From Alkalibacterium sp049389645 (lineage in GTDB: Bacteria; Bacillota; Bacilli; Lactobacillales; Carnobacteriaceae_A): a stretch of DNA of 64,000 bases. Every line of letters begins with the position of its first letter. Positions within the stretch are counted from its first letter, which is position 1. The stretch covers positions 930,001 to 994,000 of the forward strand of contig NZ_CP186540.1 in NCBI RefSeq assembly GCF_049389645.1, given 5' to 3'. The notes beneath the pieces were generated by a model that was not told the DNA's origin, did not search any database, and saw only the letters and a program-made list of their open reading frames with translations. The position numbers and the translations under genes were made by a program. This document shows positions 54,738 through 63,984 of this stretch, one piece after another.

Positions 54738-56360
54738 CTAAAAAACTTTTAATAAACCTAAATGAAGTTGAGAATACTGAGTTCCAATTAATTGTCCATA
54801 ATTAGGTAAAACCTCTTCCTGCAAACCGATATTATAAGACAAGAAACCGTTTGTTAAATGAGGATTTATTTTAAGTTCTTCAAATGAATATTCTAAAACT
54901 AGATTAACCATATCAATGTTAAATTCGACTTGTACTTCCTGACAAGGAGATTCTTCTGCCAAATCTGTATAAATATTTAAATGACTTAAATCTGCAACTA
55001 TCCTTTTTTCTCTCTGACGAATGAAAATGTTTTTGTAAGTAATATGGCTATTCTTGCCATTTTCTAAAAAGGTTACTATTAGGCATAAATTATTTAATTT
55101 ATTATACAGGTCAGTAGGTAACCTAAAAGAAATACGAAAAATATCATCGTCTAGATCAAAAGAATATGAAAAAGAATACTTATTATATTTATTATCTATA
55201 AAATTATGTTCTGTGTTTAATAAAGTAGGATTGTTAAAGTTTTCATTGTATTTACTATGAATCCTCCTTTTAAATAACTTGAAAAACTCTTCTCTTAACT
55301 CTGAGCGAGGTTTAAAAAGACGGTCTAGAATAGAGGTTGGCCATTCTACTAAGGAACCACTTGATAAAGTAGAATTATCACTTTCAATATTACTTATGTG
55401 TTTTTTTATTATCTTAGGCACATTAACTAGATTTTCCTTAGGGAAAATCTTTTTTAGATTATTATAAATATACTCAATCTTATTTATTAATTTTAATTTA
55501 TTCGATATCTCTGAAAAAGATTCCCAATTAATTTGAGATTGTTCTTTTTTTAAAAAGAGCACAATGTCTAAGTAATCTCTTAAATTGGCTGACTTTGTTA
55601 TAAATAGCGAGTTCTCTGTATTTTCAAATGTATTTGAAAATAGATGAATTAAGGTATTAGTTTTGTTAAGCGTCTGAACCTCAATATCACTAATAGTAGT
55701 TTTGATTTTTGAATCTAGAAGATTTTCAAAATTATTTGGATCAGGTATACTGCTAGTCCCTCTTTTAAGTTCCACATCAACTTTAAAAGGACCTATTTTT
55801 TTTGAATAGGTAACTTCATGATTATCATGTATAAAGTTGTATATAGTAGAAGTTTTATTATTCGTTAATTTGTCTTTATATATTACCCCAAATTTTTCAT
55901 CTTCTCTTCTGTCTAGCAAACCAAAGCATTTCAAATAATTCATGTTAGTAAGTATTTTTTCCATTTTAAGAATATCGTTTGGATAGATAATGAAATCCAT
56001 ATCACTAAAATACCTATCATAACTATTATCATACAGCCATGATGATAACACTATTCCTTTGATTAGTATTATAGGGATAGTATCTTCTTTTGATACTGAT
56101 AATATTTTTTTTGTTTCACTTACTTTATTTAAAAAATCTAACCTCCAGAATAGATATTCTGATGTATATACTTGATCAATTTCTTTTGGAATAAATATTC
56201 TGACATAATTATAAACAATAGGAAATATTTTTTGTTCTTTTGCTATATTAAATAGTCTTTTATAATCAATTTCGGTAGGTATTTCAATAGTATTTTCACC
56301 GTTTATATAATTATTTACAATTAAAAGAATTAGTTTTTCTTCTAACATGAAAGTCCTCAT
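54738..56360 (-). CDS. Lasso-locus nucleotidyltransferase-family protein (N)
   Basis: A 540-residue protein. The N-terminal half has the Nucleotidyltransferase family 5 signature: IILIKGIVLSSWLYDN, then RYFSDMDFIIYPND (Asp-x-Asp metal site, ~110-120) and FKVDVELKRG. The C-terminal ~200 residues are unassigned and beta-rich. Genes of this family recur in Firmicute lasso-peptide loci of the paeninodin group, with no settled function. It is the last gene of the cluster, 19 bp after the RRE gene. Confidence 0.78.
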   Translation of the reverse strand: MRTFMLEEKLILLIVNNYINGENTIEIPTEIDYKRLFNIAKEQKIFPIVYNYVRIFIPKEIDQVYTSEYLFWRLDFLNKVSETKKILSVSKEDTIPIILIKGIVLSSWLYDNSYDRYFSDMDFIIYPNDILKMEKILTNMNYLKCFGLLDRREDEKFGVIYKDKLTNNKTSTIYNFIHDNHEVTYSKKIGPFKVDVELKRGTSSIPDPNNFENLLDSKIKTTISDIEVQTLNKTNTLIHLFSNTFENTENSLFITKSANLRDYLDIVLFLKKEQSQINWESFSEISNKLKLINKIEYIYNNLKKIFPKENLVNVPKIIKKHISNIESDNSTLSSGSLVEWPTSILDRLFKPRSELREEFFKLFKRRIHSKYNENFNNPTLLNTEHNFIDNKYNKYSFSYSFDLDDDIFRISFRLPTDLYNKLNNLCLIVTFLENGKNSHITYKNIFIRQREKRIVADLSHLNIYTDLAEESPCQEVQVEFNIDMVNLVLEYSFEELKINPHLTNGFLSYNIGLQEEVLPNYGQLIGTQYSQLHLGLLKVF

Positions 56361-56379
56361 TTCTCAATAATATTCCCAA

Positions 56380-56637
56380 CTACTTAATAATAAGGTTATT
56401 TTTAAGTAGTTGTCGTATATAATTTTTTACATCGTGCGTTGCTTGTTCCTTCGTGACATCGTAATTTGAAAATATATTCTCGATAATAACTTCAATATTT
56501 TTCTCCTCTTCTATCCCTTGAATGATTTCCAAGCCAACTCCCTCTATTCCAAAGCAATCCCCATTAGAAATATTGTATACAAACAATTTCTCTTTAATAT
56601 CTACTAGCTTTATATTTTCATCAAGTTTATAAATCAT
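56380..56637 (-). CDS. Lasso-peptide leader-binding protein B1 (PqqD-like RRE)
   Basis: An 85-residue PqqD-like protein, the RiPP recognition element that holds the precursor leader for the B2 protease. A beta-hairpin start (LVDIKEKLFVYNISNGDCFGIEGVG) is followed by three helices ending VKNYIRQLLKNNLIIK, the usual RRE layout and length. In this locus it lies late, after the transporters, rather than beside B2. Confidence 0.85.
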   Translation of the reverse strand: MIYKLDENIKLVDIKEKLFVYNISNGDCFGIEGVGLEIIQGIEEEKNIEVIIENIFSNYDVTKEQATHDVKNYIRQLLKNNLIIK

Positions 56638-56650
56638 TTTTTTAGCTCCT

Positions 56651-58351
56651 CTATTTTCTTCTTATTAAGGTTCCATCTATTATTTCATATACTTTATCGA
56701 CATTTTCTATTTCGTTTAGTCTATGAGTAATCATTACGATTGATCTATCAAAGGTAACATATTCCATTAAATTTCTAACTATTGTATTGCTTGATTTTTT
56801 ATCTAAACTAGCAGTACCTTCATCAATCAATAGAATGGAGGCGTCTTTCAATAAGGCTCTGGATAAGCTTATTCTCGATTTTTGACCACCAGAAAGATTT
56901 TTTGCCAGTTCAGATAATTTAACATTTAAAGAGTTAGGGAAGTTATGTAAAAGATGTTCAGAATTTGACAGTGAAAGGGCATTGTATTTTTCATTATCAC
57001 TTTTCTCTTTACCTAAAGTTAAGTTTTCTTCAATACTTCCTTCAAACAGCAGGCTTTCTTGGGGAACATAAGTAAAGAATGAAAGAAGTCCTTCATTTCT
57101 ACCAGTAATATCTTCTCCGTTTAATCGGATAATACCTTTATTAGGAGAAATTAAGCCCATCATTAATTTCATTAGAGTAGTTTTTCCAGCTCCGGATTCT
57201 CCAACAATTGCTACAATTTCGTTTTTTTCTAGCTCGAAAAAGATATTTTCTAGCTTAAACGTTGACGACTCATCATAGTAATCGACATTTACCAAGCTCA
57301 AAAGCGAATTTGAATCAGGATTTATATTTTTTTGGCTTATTTCGAAAAGAGGCTTTTCATGAATGATATTTGAATTTATTACTTCTAAAATCCTATTACT
57401 AGAGCCGTAAGCATTTTGTATTTGAGCGTAACTGTTAGCAATCATCATAAACGGAGATTGTACTTTACCTATCAAAAGTAAAAAAGCAGAAAAAGTTCCT
57501 ACATCAAACTGATTATTTATTGCTAAGTATGCCAGGATAACGACACTTACAACATACACAGTTTAGTTGAATACATTCATTAAAAAAGAGAGGAGACTTA
57601 GTGTACTGGTTTTTTTAGCAACTATTTTATTTTCTTTTTCTCTAATATCATTATATTTTTTCAGAAATACATCCTGCTTTTGAAAAGTTTTTATATAATC
57701 TAAGTTAGTTACATAATCCTGTAGATATTGCCTTCTTTCTGATTGAGTACTTTGAAGATCTAAAGAAATTTCTTGTTGGATGGTGCTAAATTTTTTTGCT
57801 AAAAATATGGTTACGAACCCAGAACCAATGATAATTAAAGCTAGTTGCCATTGGACATAAAACAAATAAAGAGATGAAGCGAAAAATAGGATAACATTGT
57901 ATAGTATATTTATACTATTAGACAGTAAGTTCTCACTTAAGTTTCTTGAATCGTAAATTAGTCTAGAAATTAAGTCACTCAAATTAAATCGAACGACTTC
58001 TGAATATTTTTTTTCGTGAATACTTTTGTAAATTTCTAATGAGAGAAATTGCTCAACAGATAATTGAATGAGTGACTGAACAAAAGGATAAATAATGGAG
58101 AATAATGCTAATGTTATTCCTATAACTGAAAAGATTATTAAATACTCAAAGAAAGCACTCTCATTTCTATTAGTAATGGAGGTAATCAGAATATTTGTAG
58201 CACCGGCTATTCCAACATTAAAAAAGATATCTAACAGCATGGATACTAACAGCATGATACATCGAGATTTCTGTTGTTTTAAGCTGGATATAATCAACTT
58301 TAGCGTATCTATTAAAGCGTATTTCACTTCTTCATCTGTGTCACTAAACAT
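56651..58351 (-). pseudogene. Second lasso-locus ABC exporter (D2), interrupted by a TAA
   Basis: One continuous frame of 567 codons except for TAA at 57563-57565, after MNVFN. The first part is the transmembrane domain (~260 residues); the second starts with the last helix and the ATPase (Walker A GESGAGKTT, signature LSGGQKSR, Walker B ILLIDEGTASLD, switch MITHR). A GTG two codons after the stop could restart the second half. It is either a pseudogene, a split protein or a sequence error. Its partner D1 is intact. Confidence 0.82.
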
Positions 58352-58363
58352 ATCATAGTCCTT

Positions 58364-60031
58364 TCATGTTTTTATCTTTCCATTCTCCAATCGGATAATC
58401 AGGTCCGCTTCTTGAATGACTCCATCATTATGACTGATAATAATTTTTGTCTGACTTTCCATTTCTGTTTTTAGAAGTTTGGCTACTTTTTCTTCATTTC
58501 TTGCGTCCAAGTATGCTGAAGGTTCATCTAAGATAATGATGGACTTCTCTTGAAAAAGAATTTTGGCTATCATTAAACGCTTCTTTTCCCCACCTGAAAG
58601 ATTGTCTTCGTGAATTTTTGTTTTTAAGCCTTCTTTCTTACCTGAAACGAATTTGTCCAAATTTAATAGTGATAGTTTGTTCATTATGGCTCTTTCATCT
58701 AAGTTTTTTTCGTTAGGAATCATAAGGTTATTTTCTATTGTATCTTCAAAGATAATTGATTTTTGTGGAACGTATCCAATTGAATTAAAAATTTGTTTTT
58801 GAGACAGACTTTTTTGGTTTATATTTCCATAATAAATATCTCCACTAGTTGGTTTCAATTGTTTCAAAATTAGTTTGATAAGCGTCGTTTTACCTGCACC
58901 ACTAGGACCTATAATAGCTGTTGCTTTTCCTTTTGGGATGGTAAAAGTCAAGTCCTCTAAGATTGGTTTACCATCAATAGTAACCGAAACATTATTGAAG
59001 TTAATCGAATCATTTAGCTTATCCGAGGTAGAATGGTCAACTGCTTTATTTAATTCCTTGGTGTCTAAGTCTAATATTTCAATCATACGATTTCCATTAG
59101 AAATTGCTTCTTGTAAATTAACCCATACCTGCGAGAGACTGGAGATTGGAAAAACAATAGATGTATACGAGGTAGAAAAAGCGATCACGATTCCCAAATC
59201 AATTTTTCCATTTAGATACAAGAATCCCCCGTATCCCATAATATAAATTAAACCCACAATCATAACTATATGAAATAATCTACCTGAAATGCTAGTTATT
59301 AAAAAGCTTCTTTGTTTTATACTGAAATTATTTTGGAGTAATTTTGTATATTTTTGTTGAAAAAAGTTTCTAGCATTAAAAACTCTTACACTCTCTTTAT
59401 CCCTAAGTGTGTTAAACAAGAAAGATTGTATATCGATATCAGAAGATTGTACATCATCTGTATTGTTTCGAAGGGAATCTGATAGAACATTAGAAAGAAG
59501 CGGTAGCATAACAGCAATTAAAAGTGCCCCTATTGCTAAAGCAGGGCTGGCAAATCCGATATAGGTCAGGGTTGTGAGAAGTATAAAAAAGTCTAGAACA
59601 AAATTTAGTGAAGTTTGATTTAGTCTCCTAGTACTATTTTCCGCAGAATCGAAGATTTTGGAAACAAGATCTGAAGTGCTATATGTATCATACGATGTGC
59701 TTTCTAGAACATTTAATTTTTCTAATAGCTTTTTTTGTGCAGAAGTTACTGATAAATTATGCAACCGTTCCGTTCCTATTCGGATAAGTTGAAGTAAAAG
59801 CTCCTGCAATATCATCCCCGATAAAGCTAAGAAACCTCCCTTCACTAAAACTGACACGTTCATTTCTACAATTGAATTGGTAATTATTCGTATCCCTTCT
59901 ATTTGGAAGATACCGGTCAAGGATACAAAAAATGCTACTAATCCTAATAACAAAAACCGTAAAAGGAATCGCTTGTTTAATGCAACAATTTTTTTTAAGA
60001 CGGTTAAGGGATTATATTTTTTTGAAGTCAT
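58364..60031 (-). CDS. Lasso-locus ABC exporter with fused ATPase (D1)
   Basis: A 555-residue half-transporter: six helices (~1-310), then an ATPase with Walker A GPSGAGKTT, Q-loop GYVPQKSIIFEDTIENN, signature LSGGEKKR, Walker B SIIILDEPSAY and switch ISHND. In lasso loci such D proteins export the mature peptide and give self-immunity. Two half-transporters side by side suggest a heterodimer with D2. Signature and Walker motifs are intact here. Confidence 0.9.
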   Translation of the reverse strand: MTSKKYNPLTVLKKIVALNKRFLLRFLLLGLVAFFVSLTGIFQIEGIRIITNSIVEMNVSVLVKGGFLALSGMILQELLLQLIRIGTERLHNLSVTSAQKKLLEKLNVLESTSYDTYSTSDLVSKIFDSAENSTRRLNQTSLNFVLDFFILLTTLTYIGFASPALAIGALLIAVMLPLLSNVLSDSLRNNTDDVQSSDIDIQSFLFNTLRDKESVRVFNARNFFQQKYTKLLQNNFSIKQRSFLITSISGRLFHIVMIVGLIYIMGYGGFLYLNGKIDLGIVIAFSTSYTSIVFPISSLSQVWVNLQEAISNGNRMIEILDLDTKELNKAVDHSTSDKLNDSINFNNVSVTIDGKPILEDLTFTIPKGKATAIIGPSGAGKTTLIKLILKQLKPTSGDIYYGNINQKSLSQKQIFNSIGYVPQKSIIFEDTIENNLMIPNEKNLDERAIMNKLSLLNLDKFVSGKKEGLKTKIHEDNLSGGEKKRLMIAKILFQEKSIIILDEPSAYLDARNEEKVAKLLKTEMESQTKIIISHNDGVIQEADLIIRLENGKIKT

Positions 60032-60051
60032 TTATATTCTCCTCTGATTAA

Positions 60052-61751
60052 TCAAAGATTTTGAAGCCATATCTCTAATCCAAGAGTTCGAACTAAAGCA
60101 TTAACGTTTTCTTTTTTTCCAAACTTATAATTTAAAGCGGCTTCCATTAATTTTTCTTTATCAATCCATCCGTAGTCAGCAGCAACTGAATTTTTAATTA
60201 GATTCTCAACTTTTAACCATTCTTTATTAATGCCGTTCCTAGTTATAAATTCAAATTGGGATTGATCTGGTTTTTCAAGAATATTTCTCGGAATTATATT
60301 ATTAAATGTTTCTCTCAAGCCTCTTTTATTTAATCCTAAATCCATTTTTAATTCAAACTCTACATTAAAGGCTAATTCGATTAGCCTCTTATCTTTAAAG
60401 GGGTATAATCTGTAGACTGAATTAGGTTTTGCTACATTAGTGTCTAACCAATTCAAATTACTTACAAGTGACATGAACTCGTGATCAAACTGTTTTCCTT
60501 TTTCCTTTATTGACGGTTCTAGAACAGCACATCTATGCTTTTCTATTACACTCGGATGTATTTTACAATTATCTTTTATGATCCAAGGGGGTGATTCTAT
60601 AAAACTTATATTATTGCTTAAGTTATACCAAGTTTGAGTGTTCATTTTATTTAAATATTCATACTTTAGCATTTTGGGAAGAAACGTCGGAACAACATAA
60701 GCAGCCAGTAGTTTCCACATTGGTTGTTTTAGAAAGACTGACTCGCGGTTTAATATTTCCAATCCTTTGCTAAATCTCATGTTAGAAAAAAAATCAAAGA
60801 GATAGTTTCTTGAAGAGGATAAGATTTCATCTGCCCCTTCTCCAGAGAATAGGTGAGTGATTCCGTAAGTATTAACTTTCTGATGTATTGTTTGGTACAT
60901 ATCAAAATTAACTAACAAAGGATTTGGCTCTTCACAGTTTAAACTTTTTTCAATATTTTTGAATGCCCAGAATTCGCTAGTATCATGTTGTATCGGTAAT
61001 AAGTTTAGAGAATTATTTAAATCAGAGATCTTATCAACATTTCCCAACTTAGTGTGTGAATCTATCTCAGGCGTAATTATTGAAGAAATACTATAGAATA
61101 TTTCATGGGGGTTTAAATCCCTGGCTATAGATAAAATTGTTGAAGAATCTAATCCTGCACTAACTTCGAAGCCAACTTTATTTTCTTCCAAGTACTTTAA
61201 ATAATCATTAATTACAGTATAAAAAGTGTCCTTGAATTTAAACTTAAAAGATTCTTCAGAGTTTATAGGGTCGTTCTTAATAAACCAAATTCTTGTGGTC
61301 TGGATACCGTTTCTGGAGTATTCTAAAAGATGACCTGGAAGTAATCTAGTTACCATCGGATAAGGGGTCAACTCTGTTTGATCTATTTCACTATTAAGAT
61401 ATAGCTTAAAATAATCCTCACAAAATGATACAGGGTTCGGTTTGAAATAGTTCAGTCTTGTAGAAAAAAAGACCTCTTGTTCATTACTAACTTTATAGAA
61501 AAACTGAAACGTTGAATATGGGCTTCTATATACAAAAAAAACTGTCTTTTTTTATCAAAAATAGTAATAACAAATGAACCTTCTATATTTACTAAATCTT
61601 CAAATGCTTGTTTATTTATCACAATTTGTATAACTTTTCTTGTCTTTTCTTTATTTAGAATAACTCCTTCATAATAACAATCATAATGATCGTTTTCGAT
61701 AAGCTTTTTTAACTTTTTTTGTCCATAAAGATTTTCGATACTCTCCATCAT
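60052..61751 (-). pseudogene. Lasso cyclase C (asparagine-synthetase-like), frameshifted
   Basis: Activates the ring Asp/Glu side chain with ATP and closes the macrolactam. The ATP-pyrophosphatase domain is seen as VSAGLDSSTILS (SxGxDSS loop), FSGEGADE and YPFKDKRLIELAF. The N-terminal glutaminase-like part begins at ATG 61751, overlapping the B2 stop as ATGA. At ~61547-61553 the frame is lost in a run of seven A (coding strand). One added A restores continuous homologous sequence (FFVYRSPYSTFQFFYKVSNE, then EVFFSTRLNYFK). So it is a one-base slip in an otherwise complete gene, not random decay. Confidence 0.85.
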
Positions 61752-62134
61752 TGATTATCTCCTACTATAGACAACATTGAAAAGTTATCTCTATAATAAC
61801 TCTCATCAAATTCAGGTATACTTTGAGTTTCAATCCAAGCGTGTCCTAAAATCTCACTATGGTGCAGACCAACACATAAAGTACATGATTTACCTAAGAG
61901 GTTTAGCAAATAAAAAGTTGCCAAGGATCTTTCGTAGCATTCTATATTCAAAAAGTGTAATGAGCAAGCCCTATCAAAGATATATTTAACGCCAGAGAAA
62001 TCCGTTTTCCTCTCATTTATTTTAACTTTTTCTTGCAATATTGCTGGAATGTTTTTTTCTTTGTTTTTTCTTAAAAAAATATAAGCTTTTATTAAATAGT
62101 AATAACTTATTAAATAAAATATCGTTTTTTTCAA
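61748..62134 (-). CDS. Lasso-peptide leader protease B2 (transglutaminase-like)
   Basis: A 128-residue cysteine protease that removes the leader. The family core is present: NIECYERSLATFYLLNLLGK (catalytic Cys66), LGHAWIE (His98) and the following acidic residues. It acts with B1 and C. Its stop overlaps the start of C by four bases. Confidence 0.9.
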   Translation of the reverse strand: MKKTIFYLISYYYLIKAYIFLRKNKEKNIPAILQEKVKINERKTDFSGVKYIFDRACSLHFLNIECYERSLATFYLLNLLGKSCTLCVGLHHSEILGHAWIETQSIPEFDESYYRDNFSMLSIVGDNQ

Positions 62135-62147
62135 AATTCTTTTCCTT

Positions 62148-63080
62148 TCATTTAATATTTTCTTTTATAATTCTCACAATTTCATTTGGATCTGAGTCTG
62201 GATATCGCATTATTTCCAACATTGGTAATTTTTTTGCAATATCTGTTATTGTGGGAAACATCTCAATGATTTTCGTTTTATCGTACAAACCAGTGAATAA
62301 GTATTTGCAATATATTTCAGATAGTAAACATTGAACTTTCAGAAAATCTTGGATTACAAAATTAGTAATTTCTTCACTATCGTTATTAATATTTAAATGG
62401 AAGAAAAAATCTATTTTATTAAATTTAGTGCTAGAGAACAAATCTGCCCTTTCTTTTAATACACCTCTCTTTTTATCATCTTCGTCTAAACATAAGGAGA
62501 GTTCATTAAACAAATTTGATTTCTCTTCGATTCTTATTCCCGGTGGACCAGAAAAAATTTTTTTATCATATTTTCTTATCGCAATGATGTCATCAGATAT
62601 TAGTTTAGCTCCTTCTAATAATAAATGGGATGAAATGGTTGTTTTTCCTGCTCCAGAAAAGCCAGATACAGCTATTTTTTTTCCTTTATAGTCAATGAGA
62701 CTACCGTGAAGAACAACGTAGTCAGATTCTATTAAAATAACAGTAGTAATAGTAGAGAAAAAAGCTGCGTATAAAAATCCACTTATATTTCCGTATTGCA
62801 AAATCTTTTTATCTTTTCTTTTGAATAAAATGTAATCGCAATCTAACCACTTAAAAAGTATATCCTCTTTATTTATAAAGATTGAGCGAAAATGTTTGCC
62901 ATTATCATAATAAATCTCTTGAATTTTTTCCCAATCTTGATCATGTATTTTATCATCTAAATACATAATATTTTGTACTAAAAAATCCGATTTTCCCTTT
63001 TTTTGAAATAAATAATCATCAAAATTTATATTCGACTCTATAATAAGGCCAAATAAGTCATACTTTTTTATTTTGCACAC
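62148..63080 (-). CDS. HPr-kinase-like lasso peptide kinase (K)
   Basis: A 310-residue homologue of HPr kinase with VVLHGSLIDYKGKKIAVSGFSGAGKTT (P-loop at ~141-149, split here across adjoining residues) and KLISDDIIAI (Walker B-like Asp-Asp). Homologues in paeninodin-type loci phosphorylate the C-terminal Ser of the precursor, and the precursor here ends in Ser. The start is unclear: the only near codon is GTG 63080, which lies directly against its GAGGT ribosome site, with a stop two codons upstream. Confidence 0.85.
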   Translation of the reverse strand: MCKIKKYDLFGLIIESNINFDDYLFQKKGKSDFLVQNIMYLDDKIHDQDWEKIQEIYYDNGKHFRSIFINKEDILFKWLDCDYILFKRKDKKILQYGNISGFLYAAFFSTITTVILIESDYVVLHGSLIDYKGKKIAVSGFSGAGKTTISSHLLLEGAKLISDDIIAIRKYDKKIFSGPPGIRIEEKSNLFNELSLCLDEDDKKRGVLKERADLFSSTKFNKIDFFFHLNINNDSEEITNFVIQDFLKVQCLLSEIYCKYLFTGLYDKTKIIEMFPTITDIAKKLPMLEIMRYPDSDPNEIVRIIKENIK

Positions 63081-63098
63081 CTCACATGGGTAAATATT

Positions 63099-63139
63099 AA
63101 AGTAATGTAAGAACGTTTAAGGACCCTTACATTACTTTT
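63099..63139 (-). promoter_or_regulatory. Attenuator hairpin between precursor and kinase genes
   Basis: AAAGTAATGTAAG (63099-63111) pairs with CTTACATTACTTT (63126-63138) in the 78-bp gap after the precursor gene. Such structures usually let the precursor be made in excess over its enzymes. Confidence 0.7.
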
Positions 63140-63158
63140 AATATTATATTAACTATTT

Positions 63159-63272
63159 TTACGAGTTACGAGTTGAGTAATGATCTCCTCCCCAGCCAAA
63201 TTTTCCTGAGAACGTTAACTCAACAATATTACCTAAATCGATCAATTTAGGCGAAAAATACTCTTTCTTCAT
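63159..63272 (-). CDS. Lasso peptide precursor (A)
   Basis: A 37-residue precursor too short for routine gene calling. AAAGGAGG lies seven bases before the ATG. The leader (MKKEYFSPKLIDLGNIVELTF) fits the full recognition pattern YxxPxLxxxGxxxxxT. With Thr20 at the usual -2 position the core is SGKFGWGGDHYSTRNS: Ser1 to Asp9 ring, tail HYSTRNS. If cleavage is one residue later, a Gly1-Asp8 ring results. The C-terminal Ser is the expected target of kinase K. His10, Tyr11 and Arg14 are candidate plugs. I do not recognise this core from described lasso peptides. Confidence 0.88.
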   Translation of the reverse strand: MKKEYFSPKLIDLGNIVELTFSGKFGWGGDHYSTRNS

Positions 63273-63289
63273 ATAGACACCTCCTTTCC

Positions 63290-63343
63290 TTTGTAGAAAC
63301 GTTTCTACAAAAATTACTATATCATTAACAGGAAAAAAAGCAA
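63290..63343 (-). promoter_or_regulatory. Lasso promoter with a perfect 22-bp palindromic operator
   Basis: On the minus strand: TTGCTT (63343-63338), a 16-bp spacer, TATAGT (63321-63316). Five bases further begins a perfect palindrome (63290-63311; half-site TTTGTAGAAAC and its inverse) centred on CG, covering the expected start of transcription. Shape and central AAACGTTT are typical of LacI/GalR or CcpA targets. It ends just before the ribosome site, so a bound repressor would block transcription. Confidence 0.75.
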
Positions 63344-63470
63344 CCGCTTTCTAAAGAAGAATTTGAAATGGATTTGTTAAATGAGAAGAAAATATATTGT
63401 TTATATAACGAAATTTAATTTAAGTTAAAATCTATGCCCCTTCATCTATTAAGATTCTATAATTCAAGCC

Positions 63471-63984
63471 ATGTCGCTGATTGCCAAGCACTTGTCCATC
63501 GTTAAATTCCAGTCGGTCAAGAACTTCAGCGGGGCCATGAGCTTCCTGTTCATGGCCCCTACTAACCCTCGGTTAATCGATGGAGTGAAGAACCGTCAAC
63601 TCGCCTCCTGGTTAACTACTTCATGCGTTATCCCATGGTGTCCGGTCTGTCACCATGGACATGTACTTGCCCTACCTGGACCTTGTAGCCGGCTGTTTCC
63701 CGAATACCCGGATGGTGATTGACCGATTCCATATCATCCAACACCTAAATCGCGAGTTGAATGAGTTGCGCATCCGGATGATGAACTACCTGCGTTTTAC
63801 CCAACCACAGGATTACCGGAAGCTGAAGCAGCAGTGGGGACTGGTGCCGAAAAACCGTTCCAAGCTGGATTACACCAAGTACCGCACCCATTGCTTATAT
63901 GACCAGATGGTGACAGAAATTATGAGGCGGAACCTCGTCGTGAGCTTAAACTCCAAGCCGTCGCGTCCGAACTCATGGAATTGA
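63471..63984 (+). pseudogene. Fragment of an ISL3-family transposase
   Basis: The central part of an ISL3 transposase is readable across two frameshifts: FQSVKNFSGAMSFLFMAPTN, RLIDGVKNRQLASWL, then NYFMRYPM in a second frame, then VTMDMYLPYLDLVAGCFPN and MVIDRFHIIQHLNRELN (catalytic Asp region) in a third. The N-terminal zinc-binding part is missing and a stop comes at 63984. It bounds the lasso locus on the upstream side. Confidence 0.85.

Noticed and set aside
57563..58351. Two separate transporter genes instead of one interrupted gene
   Set aside because: Both parts are in the same frame, and the second begins inside the transmembrane domain, so a single gene with a nonsense codon is simpler.
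63361..63420. Short plus-strand stretch reading KEEFEMDLLNEKK before a stop
   Set aside because: Coding-like but without a start codon, ribosome site or recognisable homology; too short to call.
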